Positions 21,970 through 33,639 of a stretch of 64,000 nt of DNA are shown one piece after another (within the stretch, counting starts at the first letter, position 1; each line of letters begins with the position of its first letter). Source of the stretch: Allodiplogaster sudhausi (taxonomy: Eukaryota; Nematoda; Chromadorea; Rhabditida; Diplogasteridae); NCBI GenBank assembly GCA_945643635.1, contig CALZFC010000131.1, positions 708,960-772,959 on the forward strand, written 5' to 3'. Under the pieces are notes generated by a model, which saw nothing but the letters and a program-made list of their open reading frames with translations, was not told the origin of the DNA and searched no databases. Position numbers and translations under genes: made by a program.

Positions 21970-23380
21970 CTGAATTGTACCAAAATAAAGTAGTAATGTA
22001 AATAAATAAATAAAAATAAGATCATGTAACAAAATCATTCTATAAAAAAAGTTGAATAAACGCTTGGTATGGGGAATATATGAGTTTGTCGATTGTTTCA
22101 GTCCAAAGAACGACAGCCCATTGCATTGAAGACAATGACCTGAGTGTCAAGAGCAGCATCATCCTGTCGCCTCTCTCTCACCCAAGACGAGTGTTAGTAA
22201 AACTTTAGGTGTTACAGTTAAGTCGGCGTCTCCGTTATTTGGGATTTTCACTAATTGTAAGTAAAAAACACACTATTTCTTACTTTCTCTGACCGATATT
22301 TAAACGGTGATGACCCTGGCACGATTTCCCTCCATGGCAATTTTGAACTACACACAGAAAAAAAAGTTATGCTCTTAATAAGTTATGCTAGCAAAGTAGC
22401 GTGGACAAGTTACGTGGAGCAAAACATGTCAAGTGTTTGCCCTCTACGACGTCGTCGTCTCCTAAGAGTCAAAACGTAACTTTTTAAGTGAACCCCTGAA
22501 AGATACGTGGGGATATACTTAAAATGAACCAACACAAAATAAGTTATGCTCGACAGAATCGCTCCACTCCACAAAGAAAAGCAAGATACGTGGAGCGTAA
22601 CTTATCTGCATGAAAAAAAAGTTACGCTCTCATCACGAAGTAGCGATCTCGTCCGATCTGGCAAGTTAGGCAACGTCGAGCGGTGACACTTACGGGTTCA
22701 CGTTCACATGCGAGCAAAAGTGCTCGCAATAAGTTTTTGTGCACTTTTACAAATTTTACATTATTTTGTTTTCGTGCAACATAATAAAATGTACATTATT
22801 CCGTAAATTTTTTTTCAGCTGTTTCTCTACGATTGTAATTGTCTTGAAATAAAAGCGTCAGTCAGTCGCGTTTTAATTGCAACTTTTCTTTTTAGAGATT
22901 TGTTGAATAAAACTAATTCTGAAAAGCAATTTTTTTAGAAATTTGCTTATCTGCATAAAAGAAAAGTTACGCTGCCTCGGCCGTGAATTCGCTAGGGTGA
23001 TTGCGAATGCACACCAGGCATCACACTATTAATGCGGTGCAAGCGGGCGAAAATGTTTTTTCTCGCTTGTTTGATTCTATTTAGTTTTCCAAGTGATTTG
23101 CTATTCATTTTTCGTTAGTCCGTTGTTAATTTCCTTGTTAAGTTTCCGGAGCGATCGGTGAAGAGGAACAAGTAGCGATTCGGGCTGTCACCATCATAAT
23201 CAGGTACAAATTTTTTTACGTTTTTCTATCCATACTAGCGGAATGTTTCTTCTCGCCTGTTTCTTTTAAATTTGATTTTTTTTTCGTTTTTATTAGCTCC
23301 TTCTTTGATCTTTTTAAATGAATTTTTAAATGTTAATCATAAGTGTTGATTTCCGTTATAAGTCTAATCCGAAATTAACG
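21970..23380. repeat. Repeat-bearing intergenic region with AAGTTACGC-type motifs
   Basis: From 22349 (CACACAGAAAAAAAAGTTA) a block rich in variants of AAGTTACGCTCCACGTAAC repeats until about 22640, and again near 22960-22980. The same motifs, reversed, occur at 33290-33535, where the block ends CCCTTTTCTGTGTGTA. They look like ends and sub-terminal repeats of one small element family. No coding sequence recognised. Confidence 0.5.
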
Positions 23381-23403
23381 AACAATTGAATACCATTATT
23401 CAG

Positions 23404-23478
23404 CGACGCATTCTACCGAAGCCGCAGCGTGGCAACAACAGCGTGCCGCAGAAGCAGAAGCGGCCTCGCATCATCAAG
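23404..23478 (+). pseudogene. Ribosomal protein S7-like exon fragment
   Basis: Twenty-five codons between an acceptor (TTATTCAG) and a donor (AAG/GTTGGC) read RRILPKPQRGNNSVPQKQ followed by KRPR. This matches the conserved internal segment of eukaryotic 40S protein S7 (RRILPKP... KQKRPR). The following family segment (around RTLTAVHDA) cannot be found; the next candidate exon at about 24182-24250 does not match. No other S7 exon is seen. I therefore read it as a fragment rather than a working gene, although missed exons in 22-25.5 kb are possible. Confidence 0.5.
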
Positions 23479-24204
23479 GTTGGCTCCTGCCAAGATAATT
23501 TAAGAATTCAGTTGAAACAACCGTTTGTTGTCCCAGTGGGGATTTGGGGATTATCGTCTCTGATATTAAAAAAACTGTGATTTTATGGAAATATGGCTAC
23601 TGTATAGATTAGCGGCCTGAAGCATTATCAGCATTTTTTTCCTCGAATTGTTTCTGTTTTTTTGTTGTTGCTGGAATTGCAACTAGTTGATCGCTAGTGG
23701 TTACCATAAATACACGAAAAATTCGCGGGTTTTCCGTCCTAGTCAAGCGCTAAATACTTTAGCTTGTTCTCGTAAAATGATGTAAAATGTACTTCTGAAC
23801 ATTATTTAATGACAGTTTTAACCGGAATAGATATTTAATGAAAAGTTTTAACCGGAATATCGCAAATTGAAATATTCCTGGCTGTTAATAACCGCAGTTG
23901 TAGGAGCGCATTTCGACTTCGCACCTTTTCATTGATATAGCTTGGCCATTTCAGGCCCTTCCCACCTCGTTTTTTTTTCTCATTTTGCCACGACAATGTT
24001 TCTATTGCATGGGGTGGAGTGGAGCATTTAGCTATATAACTTTTTCTTAAAAAATTTTCAGTAAAAGAAAAAAAACACTGTTATTATGTTGCTAAATTTT
24101 TATTGAAATTAAACATGTGAATTATTTTTTAGCTACCAATGAGATTTTTAAGAAATCAAATTTTATTTTCTCTATTCTTCAGGAATCTTCACACCATCCA
24201 CACG

Positions 24205-25140
24205 CGCGACGGCATCCTGCGCCTTCATCAAGCACACCAATTTCCACAGTAAGTGGTTGTTACCGTATCCCAGCTTTGCTATTTATATTTTATTGTTGCC
24301 GTTCCTCTACTTAATGAAGAAAATGATCTTCAAAATAAAAAATTTTATTCTGTGAGATTTTAGTATAACGAAGTATACCTTTTTCATAGATGTGGGTTTA
24401 ATCTGTCATGCCCTTCATGATACGGTAATCAGCACTAGTTGGCAGTCTAAATTGTCGTTATGTAATAATCGCCTACTTATATGTTGTAGGAGTAACCTCA
24501 CTGTTACCGAAGTGCTGTCTCTCCCGAATTTTTTCATCTCAGAAGACGACAAGAAAGTTTAATTAGAGGTAGGATTCTCTTTTGAGTGTTTTTTAATACT
24601 ATTTTTGTCCGTTGGGTCAACTGATAAAACTGGATGGTTCATTATAATGCAATAGCTTCTTATCGATTTCGTCAGTTTTGATTTTGTTTAACCTATAGGA
24701 AGTTATGTTAAGCTATTTGGAGATTTTTTTCCGTGTTTCAAATAATACTCACAATCAGTTTAACATAAACGAATGGAGAAAGGGTTTTTGTTCTCGGAAT
24801 TTTTTTTAAAATAATTTTTCTGTAAGCAAAACGTTGTCGCCAATAGTAGCTATAACATCAAGCACACGAATATCTAGAGTAAGTGGTTGTTCACGCGAGG
24901 GTACAGTATCCCAGTATCGCCATTAATATTTTACCGTAGTACTCCCGCTTCCTAGCACGTTCTGACATACGAATTAACATGTCTGTATACCATACTCTTT
25001 GTGATACCGTAATCTTCATTTTTTGGAAGTTGTAGTTATAGAAATATCTTTTACTTACACTTTGTAGGAGTAACCTCGCTGTTAGCGCACGGCTGTCTCT
25101 CTTCATTTGTTCTTCTCAGAAGACGACAACAAGGTTTAAT
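24205..25140 (+). repeat. Diverged direct duplication (about 340 bp, twice)
   Basis: 24222-24570 and 24852-25140 share ordered blocks: ATCAAGCACAC, GTAAGTGGTTGTT, TATCCCAG, TAGGAGTAACCTC, GCTGTCTCTC and CTCAGAAGACGACAA. Each copy has a donor-like GTAAGT after the first block, so it may be a duplicated exon-intron unit. No protein family recognised. Confidence 0.5.
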
Positions 25141-26111
25141 TCGAGGAAGCTTCCTTTTCGAAACTTAATTTTTTTTTGTTTTTTGAGTCAGTTAATGAAG
25201 CGGACTGTTCATTATTATTATTAACTTGACTGATTTAATGTTTTTTAATTTACTGTGTGATATGTTGCAATAAACTGATAGTATACAAATAGATTAAGTT
25301 AGTTGCTAGTCTTTATCATTCATTTAAATATGGAAGACTTTTCTGATTTCATACCTAATTTTAGCACCGCTGCCTTCTGTTACCTCCTTGTGCCACTCCA
25401 AGATCTTCTGCGACCCGGTCAGCCTCCTGCCTCACGGCGGCTGTGTGGACAAGCTTCCCGACCCGACATCCATCTTTCTATCAGATAGAGTCAGCTCTCG
25501 TTTTATTTAACATAGAAGAACAATCTCCTAAACATTTCGAAATTTGATTTTTTTTTTCATTTATGATACAGTTTAATGCAAACTGAACGGAATAAGGACA
25601 TTGTTTGCGGAATGTTTTTATTCTTTTCTATGAATTTGTCAGAAAGGGGTCGCCAATGGGAGCTCTAACAATGGAATGGTCATACCTTCCATTCCCTTTC
25701 AAGTGACAGCAATACTTTCGTTTCTTGAAACCCGGTGCATGCGCCCACCCACGACCTGGAGGGGTTTATCCCCCTACCCCTCCCCCTCTGATAGATCTCG
25801 TACCACTTGCCTTTGTTTTCAGCACTGCTTACCGCATTATTTTCCTCCATTTTAGAGTCATTTTCCGACATAAGGGCTGAAAGAGAACAGTAATGAAATG
25901 TATAAATCATATAAATCATAACAAAAAAACACGCACACAACGTACTAGCTAATTTAAGCATTCGTGCAAGATTTACCCACTATATCTTAATATATTTACA
26001 TTGAACTGTGAAGGAAGCAATACGTGTTATAGAATGCAACATGAACAGTTATACAATTGAATAATTTAAATTAGATGGAACATTTTTTGTATAAGTAATA
26101 CTAAATGCAGG
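25141..26111. other. Intergenic, one Cys-rich exon candidate
   Basis: A plus-strand piece at 25362-25490, preceded by TTTTAG, reads a stretch with several cysteines (LCHSKIFCDPVSLLPHGGC). Its context is unsupported. The rest shows no gene. Confidence 0.3.
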
Positions 26112-28659
26112 ATGCGGTGTCCTGTCATCGGTTGCGACTTCGTTTGCGGCAGCAGAAAGATTGAACAAAACCACTATTCCACATACCATTCGCGGGTGCC
26201 AGACTTGCACTTTCGTTGTTATGAATGCACAGATTCTACCGCCTTTACTCGACACAGCAGCTACCTTCGTCATCTCAGGCTTTTTCATGCAGAAGGTGTG
26301 ATATTGTAGAAATTTGTATGACTACAACTGCAAAAGCAGTTTCAGCCATTAAAAATGTTGATGATTAATTCAGCTACTGAGAATGACGACGTTGTCGAGC
26401 TGCGAGATGACATCCCAGGCGAGAACATGGAGATTGACGGGGACGTAGGCGACGAAATAGGAGGAGTTGGGGATGATGACGAGGACGGAGGAGGCGATCC
26501 TGAAGATGTGGAAGGCGGACATGACGATAGCGATGAAGAGGATCGTTTGGATGACGACTTCGGGTCCTTTCTGATGGCAGAAGTCCTTTCGTTGGCGGCT
26601 TCCCCTTCCATGCGAGAGCGAGACGTAGATCAAGTCGTCGACATGCTTCTCGCAGTTGTCTCGAAGTGTCGACACATGTCCAATAACGACTTCAAGCAGA
26701 TTGAAGACAAGCTCGGCTCAGTACGTAACGCGTACCGTAGGAAAGTTGCACTGAAAGAAGAGAAGGCATACGTCGTCAACACTGAACGGAGGATGGGAAG
26801 TTATGTGGAGGCGATTAGGAGAGAGGATGGAACTCAAGGCCGAGTCGAGAAGGAGTGTCTGTTCTACACGACGGACCTGCGGGACTCCCTACTCTCAGCT
26901 CTGGAATCGGCAGAACTCCAGCGTGTCCTTCAGTTGGCCCCTTCGACGGAGCGGGGTACATTCAAGTCGCCGTTGGATGGTAGTCGGTACAAGGCGGTAG
27001 CCGACTACCATCCAAACAAGCAGCTCCTCCCCCTTGTGCTGTACATGGATGACGTAGCGCCCGGTTGCAACCTCAGACAGGCCTCATCCGTGCAGGCTCT
27101 GGTGTGCGCCTACTTCACTTTTGCCGGCCTGCCGGCTGCGTACTTCTCCTCACAGGCATTCAAGTGAGAGTACTTCTTTTGTTTACATTATCCTTTCAAA
27201 CGACAAAAACGAATCATCATTATTTTATTCTACTAGATACCACTTCGCAACGGCATACGCTCGTGATCATAAGGCTTTTCAATTCAAGCCGATTTTGCTC
27301 CAGTTCAAAGTTAGTAGATTAGATGAATATGTACCAAACATTCAAGTTACACTTGTTGGGTTACAGTGTGAAATCAATCAACTCTGGGAGAGTGGGATCT
27401 CGGTCGTGTGGCACGGAGTGGAGAAAACGTTCTTCCCCTTCCTCCTCACATTAGCTGGCGATAACCTTGCGGAGAATGAGTTGAAACAGTTTCAAGTTCA
27501 TGCATTGTTTTGCATTCCAAGTTTTGGTTAACCTAGTCATATTTCACTTAGGCTTCATTCTCATCGGGGCAACCTTGTCGTCTTTGCCTGACAAAGGCAG
27601 TCGATTTCTCCACAGTGTTCAGTGAGCGGGATTGTCAACTGAGAGACATGCAATGGTTGGCAAGAAAAAAGCGTAGAAGCACAAATAACAGCGCTGTACC
27701 CATTCCAGGTTTGCGAATTCAGCGCCTGGGCGGGATGGAGTAGCGGGGATCTCACCTTTGAATGAAATTGCCGGCTACCATACGTGTGAGGACTTCTATG
27801 TGGATTATGCGCACGATGTTAGCTAATCTTTTGCTTAGCTTCATATGAAGTAATCAACTAAAGAAAGTTTAAAGTTTGAGTGAAGTGTGTTCAGGTCTTT
27901 GAAGGAGAAGCTCGCAGACTCATCGGAGTCTTTGTTAGGGCACTCCTGCAAAGTGGCGTGAGCATTGACATCATCAATGCTCGAATTGCATCCTTTGGAC
28001 TTGGACCGAATGACAGCTCTAGCCGCCCCGGGTCCCTGCCGGCTACCATTGCGAGAGGAGAACCGGCGACATCTCAGAAGGCGTGCCAGTGCCGCCTGCT
28101 TCTGAGGATCCTCCCATTCCTCTATCCGCTCTCCACGATTGCAGAACAGCCAATCAAACAGCTCTACACTCTCTTCCATCACTTTCTAATGATTGTGCTG
28201 TCTCCGGTCCTCACTGAGAGAGACATTGAGAGGATGTCGGAACTCGCCAATGAATACGTGAAGTTGGCAGCGACTGTCGTGGATCTCGACCGAATTCGGC
28301 CGAATAGGGTCGGAGAGAAGAAGTCGCGTCCTTCCTTCAAGACGCATGTTCTTCTGCACTACGCGTCTTCCGCTCGTCGTCTGGGACCGCCTTCTTTGCT
28401 GCACACTCTCCCTTTTGAGCAGTTGCATGCAGAAGTGAAGAGGAGAAGCTACATCACGCGGAATTTCCGAAATCTGCCGCTATCCCTCAGCAACCACATT
28501 CAGCGCACCCTCTGGCGAAAGAGACGAGAAGAGAAGGCTGACATTCTTGCCAGGAATTGCCAGCTCATTGAATGTCCACTTAATATGAAGATGCTGCTAA
28601 TTTACCCACTTCGCAGAAGCCCGCACATTCACACTGAACTATCGGCTAAGCGCAGCTAA
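26112..28659 (+). CDS. Two-C2H2-finger protein of a multi-copy metazoan family, transposon-associated-like
   Basis: Exons with matching phases: 26112-26295, 26374-27163, 27237-27309, 27367-27495, 27552-27672, 27723-27817 and 27895-28659. Residues 1-60 carry two zinc fingers, C-x4-C-x12-H-x4-H and C-x2-C-x14-H-x4-H. A long acidic tract follows (DDDEDGGGDPEDVEGG). The core then shows the markers of a widespread uncharacterised family: LPLVLYMDDV..C, LWESGI, GDNLAENE, F.SGQPCRLC, GVAGISPLNE, AHDVFEG and THVLLHYA...GPPSLLHTLPFE. Biochemical role unknown; the family is abundant and variable between animals and looks mobile-element related, which is my inference. Junctions 27672/27723 need a 50-nt intron to restore frame. 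An upstream exon is possible because the ATG directly follows an AG acceptor. Confidence 0.65.
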
Positions 28660-28672
28660 GTTGGCCGACTTG

Positions 28673-30550
28673 ATGACGGACAAGAAGGGAAGACTGATCC
28701 TTCACAACCTGCGAAATCTGGATGGATATCGACTGCACCACGTGGATGATCATCGGAACTATGTGAAGAGAAAGATTGCCAGCTTTGTTCTTCACAATTG
28801 TATCAGGTAATCAGTTAGTTATTTACCTATTTAACGAATAAATATGTTCGTTTATTGCAGACAATTTCATCCGGAGGCAGTGGAGATCCGGCGCTTCGCT
28901 CTCCATCTCTTCGAAGACTTTCCAACGGTGGATGTGGTTTGTCACTTTTTCTCTCCTTTCAAGTCATCAAGCTTTAGCTTTTAACTGCTTTAATTTCATT
29001 AAATTATGTTTCCCCTCTTGCTTGCACAGAGAACGTTTGTCGGTTCGAACAATGCAGCCGTGGAGATGCACGTCCGTCAGGTCCAGCAGAGAATGAAGCG
29101 GGACGGCCTTTATGCTCCACGAATCTACACCAGGCCGACCAAGTATCCCGAGAGTGTCGTGCCCGAGAGTCAAGCACAGCTTCAGGTTTATTTTTCAGTT
29201 ATATAGTTGGTAAGGTTTTTTTTCCAAGTATTGTGATTGCATTAAATTTTTACTTTACCAACACTTACAATAATTCTAATTACAATTGCTAGCTTAACAC
29301 CATGAAAAATGGGATAGCCAATTAGCTCTAAGTTTAAGCTAAATATGAAACATTCTTACCCGTATGCATTTCTATCTAAACCCATTGCAGGACCTTAACA
29401 CGCTGGTGTACAAGTGCTCAACGCACGCCGCTCTATTGCGCGCAACGAGGTTCGTAATAACTTTTGCCAATACAAAAAAATATAGTTAAATGGTTACTTT
29501 AATAATGAACATTTTATAATCGTAAAAATTGTAAATTGTTTTGTGTGTGTTAGATACGGTTGCATTACGGTATAAATATACTGTTTTCCATTTCCATTCT
29601 AAACGTTTACCTTCCCAGAGATGCTCGGATCGCGTTCTGCCAGAGCCACAGCCCACGGGAGGGCTTTGACCGCTACTGCATTCTCTCCAAAGCAGATCTC
29701 GTCAGTATTTTTCAAGTTATAATTAAATAAAGAATAAGATTTCAAGATAGAAGAACTTAAAGATAAAACAAGAAGCTGAATTCTGCTTGTTGTATGATAG
29801 TATTTAGATAATCGATGACTTCACTGCGTCATGTTCCTCGGCGTCTGCCTTCTATGAAAAGTGGAAGAGGAGCTTTGAGCCGTCGATCATGTCCTTTGCT
29901 GAGAGCGAGTTAACGGAAGAGCAGTTCAAGGAGGCAGAACAGTGCAACACTCTTGCTGGAACTCATGGTTATTATCATTTACATTCATTTTGGAATTAAG
30001 TTTGTTTCTTGTCTTTGGTTTTCCAACTATGTATCATAAAAAAAATGCCCACGAGCCATTCAATTTGGGTTAAGATCTTTGGTATTCGCCTTGCTGCAAA
30101 GTTAGCTCTGCGTATACCGTATCTAGAACGTCGACTACCGTAATCTCCCCATGTACTTCAGAAGGTTCTTCTCTCCTCGCTTTGCTCTGCCTCCTTCAGC
30201 TCTTTTCGAAGGCAAAGTACCGACAGCTCAGCCGCTCAACACTAATCTTCGTTCAATTCGAGGTATCTTTCCCATTTAATATCATTTAATATTTATTTCT
30301 TTTTTGTTTATTCTAAAACGTTTTGATCACAATTTAATCTTATTTTATTTTATTTTTTTTGCCCAGGATGAGCACACCGTCACGGGAGTCATGTCTCGCC
30401 TAGCGTCTTCTGGCATAACTCAACCCGTGCTGGTGGCGTATGGCGACTCCAACCGAGACTTCGCGGTCATCATCGAGGATGTCGATGTAACGGTATGCAA
30501 AGTCATCTTTTTATTCGAAGGAAATTAGAGAAAACATATGTGCGGAGAAG

Positions 30551-30625
<75 letters not shown>

Positions 30626-30968
30626 CGGGAGAGCAAAAGAGAGGGGGAAGCGAAAGCAAGTGAGAAAGAGAGAGAGAGAGAGAGAGAGGAGAGAGTACTG
30701 TCAAAGCAGACCGGCTTCAGGTGGAAAACAAATGCAAGAAAAGATTTTTTTTCACTTTATTGTATCGAACAAGGCCCTTTTCAAGGTCCGAGGTGGATTC
30801 GTACAAGGACTACTGACTCTCATCGCTTCATACTGGCTGTTCAACCTCAAGTTTCCGGCTCCGGTTGCCCCGGCACTCGGACTCCTCTCGCACATGGTTG
30901 GAGTCACCAGCAACAACAAACTGACGAATGATGCAGCAAGAATCTTCAGGGAGCTCAATTTGGAGTAG
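28673..30968 (+). CDS. SAMD3-like family protein (without SAM domain)
   Basis: Exons: 28673-28806 (ATG, MTDKKGRLILHNLRNLDGYR), 28861-28936, 29030-29185, 29391-29449, 29619-29700, 29808-29967, about 30131-30262, 30367-30492 and 30786-30968 (stop TAG). Phases fit except between 29967 and the 30131 exon. The order of conserved pieces is typical of the multi-copy SAMD3-like family: YVKRKIASFV..., FALHLFEDFP, a linker, HAALLRATR, IIDDFTASC...FYEKWKRS, a leucine-rich LLALLCLLQLFSK, PVLVAYGD and a C-terminal SYWLFNLKFPAPVAPALG segment. The last intron carries a (GA)n tract (30547-30692). It starts 14 bp after the stop of the preceding gene, so the two could instead be one spliced gene. However, joining exon 27895 to 28615 via GTCCAC creates a TAA. 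Confidence 0.52.
30547..30692. repeat. (GA)n tract in an intron
   Basis: About 145 bp of GAGA with occasional AAG/GGG interruptions, inside the last intron of the SAMD3-like gene. The arginine/glutamate open frames over it are artefacts. Confidence 0.9.
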
Positions 30969-31390
30969 TGCACCATTTTTTTTCAAGATTAGATTTATTC
31001 TGAATAGATTACTTTGAATATTCTGTGCGATTGAACTCTTTTTCTTTTCCTTTATTTGCTAATTAATATACTCGATTTTTCTTGTGAATGTTTTCCGATT
31101 TAGATGGAAGTTATCTTTATATATATATTTCTGAAGTGGAATTTCTTGTGCATTATTTTTTTCTCCATATTATAGGTAAAAATTTCCTATTTGTAGACTT
31201 TACTTGTTACATATCTTGAAAGGCCCGTTTAGACTGTTAAAGTTGCTTCAGATTAGTTGCGTAATGAAATAATGATGCTGTTTTAAAGTGTTGAAGGACA
31301 TACACATGCAAATCGATTAACAGATGAATCAGAAGTGAAAGAGAATAGGATGCAAATGCACGCAAATGAACATAGACAGGCATGTACCTG

Positions 31391-31443
<53 letters not shown>

Positions 31444-31555
31444 GAGAGAGAAGAAAGGGAGAGAGGGAAAGAAACAATAATGAAAGAAAGAAAGGAAGAA
31501 GGAAAGAGAGGGAGAGAACATGAGAAAGCATGTACAACTCAATTTCTATTTCGCA
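30969..31555. other. Intergenic with (GA)n tract
   Basis: AT-rich 3' flank, then GA microsatellite at 31391-31520 flanked by ACATGCAAAT-like sequence. No gene seen. Confidence 0.5.
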
Positions 31556-32390
31556 GCGTTAGATAGCGGGGCCAAATTATTTTGTTCTCAGACCTCGGAT
31601 GAGGTTCAGAATTACTTTTATACAACTTTAAATAGCACAAAAGAACCGCCTGTTTCTGTAGAACAATGTAGGATAGAGAGAGACGCAACTTACATGCTCA
31701 CTCTAAGTGATTTTCTCAAAAGAAACGCAAAAACGGGCATATTTTTGTTCCCAGACCTCGAGTGCGGAAATCGTTCAGACTTATTTTTATATAACATTAA
31801 ATAGCTCACAAGAACTGCCTTTTTCTGTAGAACAATGTAGGATAGAGAGAGACGCAACTTACATGCTCACTCTAAGTGATTTTCTCAAAAGAAACGCAAA
31901 AACGGGCATATTTTTGTTCCCAGACCTCGAGTGCGGAAATCGTTCAGACTTATTTTTATATAACATTAAATAGCTCACAAGAACTGCCTTTTTCTGTAGA
32001 ACAATGTAGGATAGAGAGAGACGCATCTTACATGCTCACTCTAAGTGATTTTCTCAAAAGAAACGCAAAAACGGGCATATTTTTGTTCCCAGACCTCGAG
32101 TGCGGAAATCGTTCAGACTTATTTTTATATAACATTAAATAGCTCACAAGAACCGCCTTTTTCTGTAGAACAATATAGGATAGAGAGAGACGCAACTTAT
32201 GAGCTCTCTCTAAGTGATTTTCTCAAACGAAACGCAAGAACTGGGGCGTATTTTATTTCTCAGACCTCGAGTGCGGAAACTTCTTTTAAATGTCTAATCG
32301 TTCAGACTTACCTTTATGCAACATTAAATAGCTCTAAAGAACCGCCTTTTTCTGTAGAACAATGTAGGATAGAGAGAGACGCAGCATAAG
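31556..32390 (+). repeat. 169-bp minisatellite, about five units
   Basis: Units start near 31590, 31760, 31929, 32098 and 32267 and share CGTTCAGACTTATTTTTAT, TTTCTGTAGAACAAT and CAGACCTCGAGTGCGG. The three central units are almost identical. The outer ones are diverged or carry small insertions (32275-32300), as expected for expansion from the centre. Because 169 is not a multiple of three, the overlapping 88-codon frames are byproducts, not a repeat protein. Confidence 0.9.
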
Positions 32391-32477
32391 TCACGTTGAG
32401 CAGTAAAACTCTCGAAAAAACCTTTTGGCTCTTACAACCAAATTGGAACAGATGTAGAGACCGAGTTCGTAGAGTTC

Positions 32478-32530
32478 TCTCTCTCTCTCTCTCTCTCTCT
32501 TTTTCTCTTTTACTCTGTCTCTTTCGTCTT

Positions 32531-32571
<41 letters not shown>

Positions 32572-32612
32572 TTTACTCTGTCTCTTTCGTCTTTCTGTCT
32601 CTCTCTCTCTCC
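32478..32612. repeat. (CT)n tract, itself duplicated
   Basis: Two near-identical blocks ending TTTACTCTGTCTCTTTCGTC at about 32510-32530 and 32573-32593, made of CTCTCT runs. It links the 169-bp array to the 324-bp duplication. Confidence 0.85.
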
Positions 32613-33260
32613 ATTCTCTTCGCAACGTTCTCTATGGGCGCCGCCATTTTCATCTGGATATGTTCTTCAACATTCAGTTCGCTAGGGCGGGTAGTGTGGT
32701 GGTAGTGGCTTGGGTCTTGGGTGCGCGGGGTGGTGGTTCGGTGCCGGTCGGGTGAAAATGTCTTTCTCTGTCTCTCTCCTTCTACTTCCAGATCCCAAGA
32801 CGACGGCACGGCGACATCGGACGATCACAGGTCAGTTCTATGCATTTTTGCCATATTTATAATTAGGTTTTCATTCATATTTTATTATAGTAATGTGTTT
32901 TATTAGATAAATATACATACAAATAATATACGTGAAATTCTCTTCGCAACGTTCTCTATGGGCGCCGCCATTTTCATCTGGATATGTTCTTCAACATTCA
33001 GTTCGCTAGGGCGGGTAGTGTGGTGGTAGTGGCTTGGGTGTTGGGTGCGCGGGGTGGTGGTTCGGTGCCGGTCGGGTGAAAATGTCTTTCTCTGTCTCTC
33101 TCCTTCTACTTCCAGATCCCAAGACGACGGCACGGCGACATCGGACGATCACAGGTCAGTTCTATGCATTTTTGCCATATTTATAATTAGGTTTTCATTC
33201 ATATTTTATTATAGTAATGTGTTTTATTAGATAAATATACATACAAATAATATACGTGAA
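32613..33260 (+). repeat. 324-bp tandem duplication, nearly identical copies
   Basis: Copies 32613-32936 and 32937-33260 differ by a single substitution that I can see (gggtcttggg against gggtgttggg), so the event is very recent. Each copy contains CGCCGCCATTTTCATCTGG, a GT/GGT-rich stretch and a short exon-like piece between TTCCAG and CAG/GTCAGT (about 32793-32830 and 33117-33154) reading a basic peptide. Whether it is transcribed is unknown. Confidence 0.92.
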
Positions 33261-33261
33261 A

Positions 33262-33540
33262 TTAATTTTGTCCGTAATTCTAACCGCCTGGCTGGCGCAA
33301 TGGGAACGTAACTTTTTTGCATCGGCAAATAAGTTACGCCCCACGTATCTTGTGGGCCTGCGCACCCTGCCGTCGCAATGGCGAGAACGTAACTTTTAAG
33401 TGTCGCTCCACGTATCTTGCGAGCATGCACATTGTAAGTAACGTCCAGAACCACATAATTTGTTCCGGTGCAAGTACGATACTTATTTGTGAAGGTCGTA
33501 AGCTACGCTCCACGTAACTCCCTTTTCTGTGTGTACTGTG
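33262..33540 (-). mobile_element. Small element with AAGTTACGC/CACGTATCTT motifs
   Basis: Contains repeated GTAACTTTT, CTCCACGTATCTTG and CTCCACGTAACTC words, and ends CCCTTTTCTGTGTGTA. That end is the reverse complement of the start of the block at 22345. Likely a MITE; terminal duplication not determined. Confidence 0.45.
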
Positions 33541-33639
33541 TTTTTTTTGCATCGTGCCGAATTCTACTAACTACACAAAATACATTGCGCTAAGTCACAG
33601 TGCTATGTGAATCAGTGCGTATCAACCTCTAGAAAACAA

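Noticed and set aside
30495..30785. Arg/Glu-rich frame in front of the last SAMD3-like exon
   Set aside because: It is the (GA)n tract. The real exon starts at 30786 after TTTCAAG and continues in frame to the stop.
31520..32389. Overlapping 88-114-codon open frames suggesting a repeat protein
   Set aside because: The 169-bp period is not a multiple of three, so each unit reopens in another frame and no continuous protein results.
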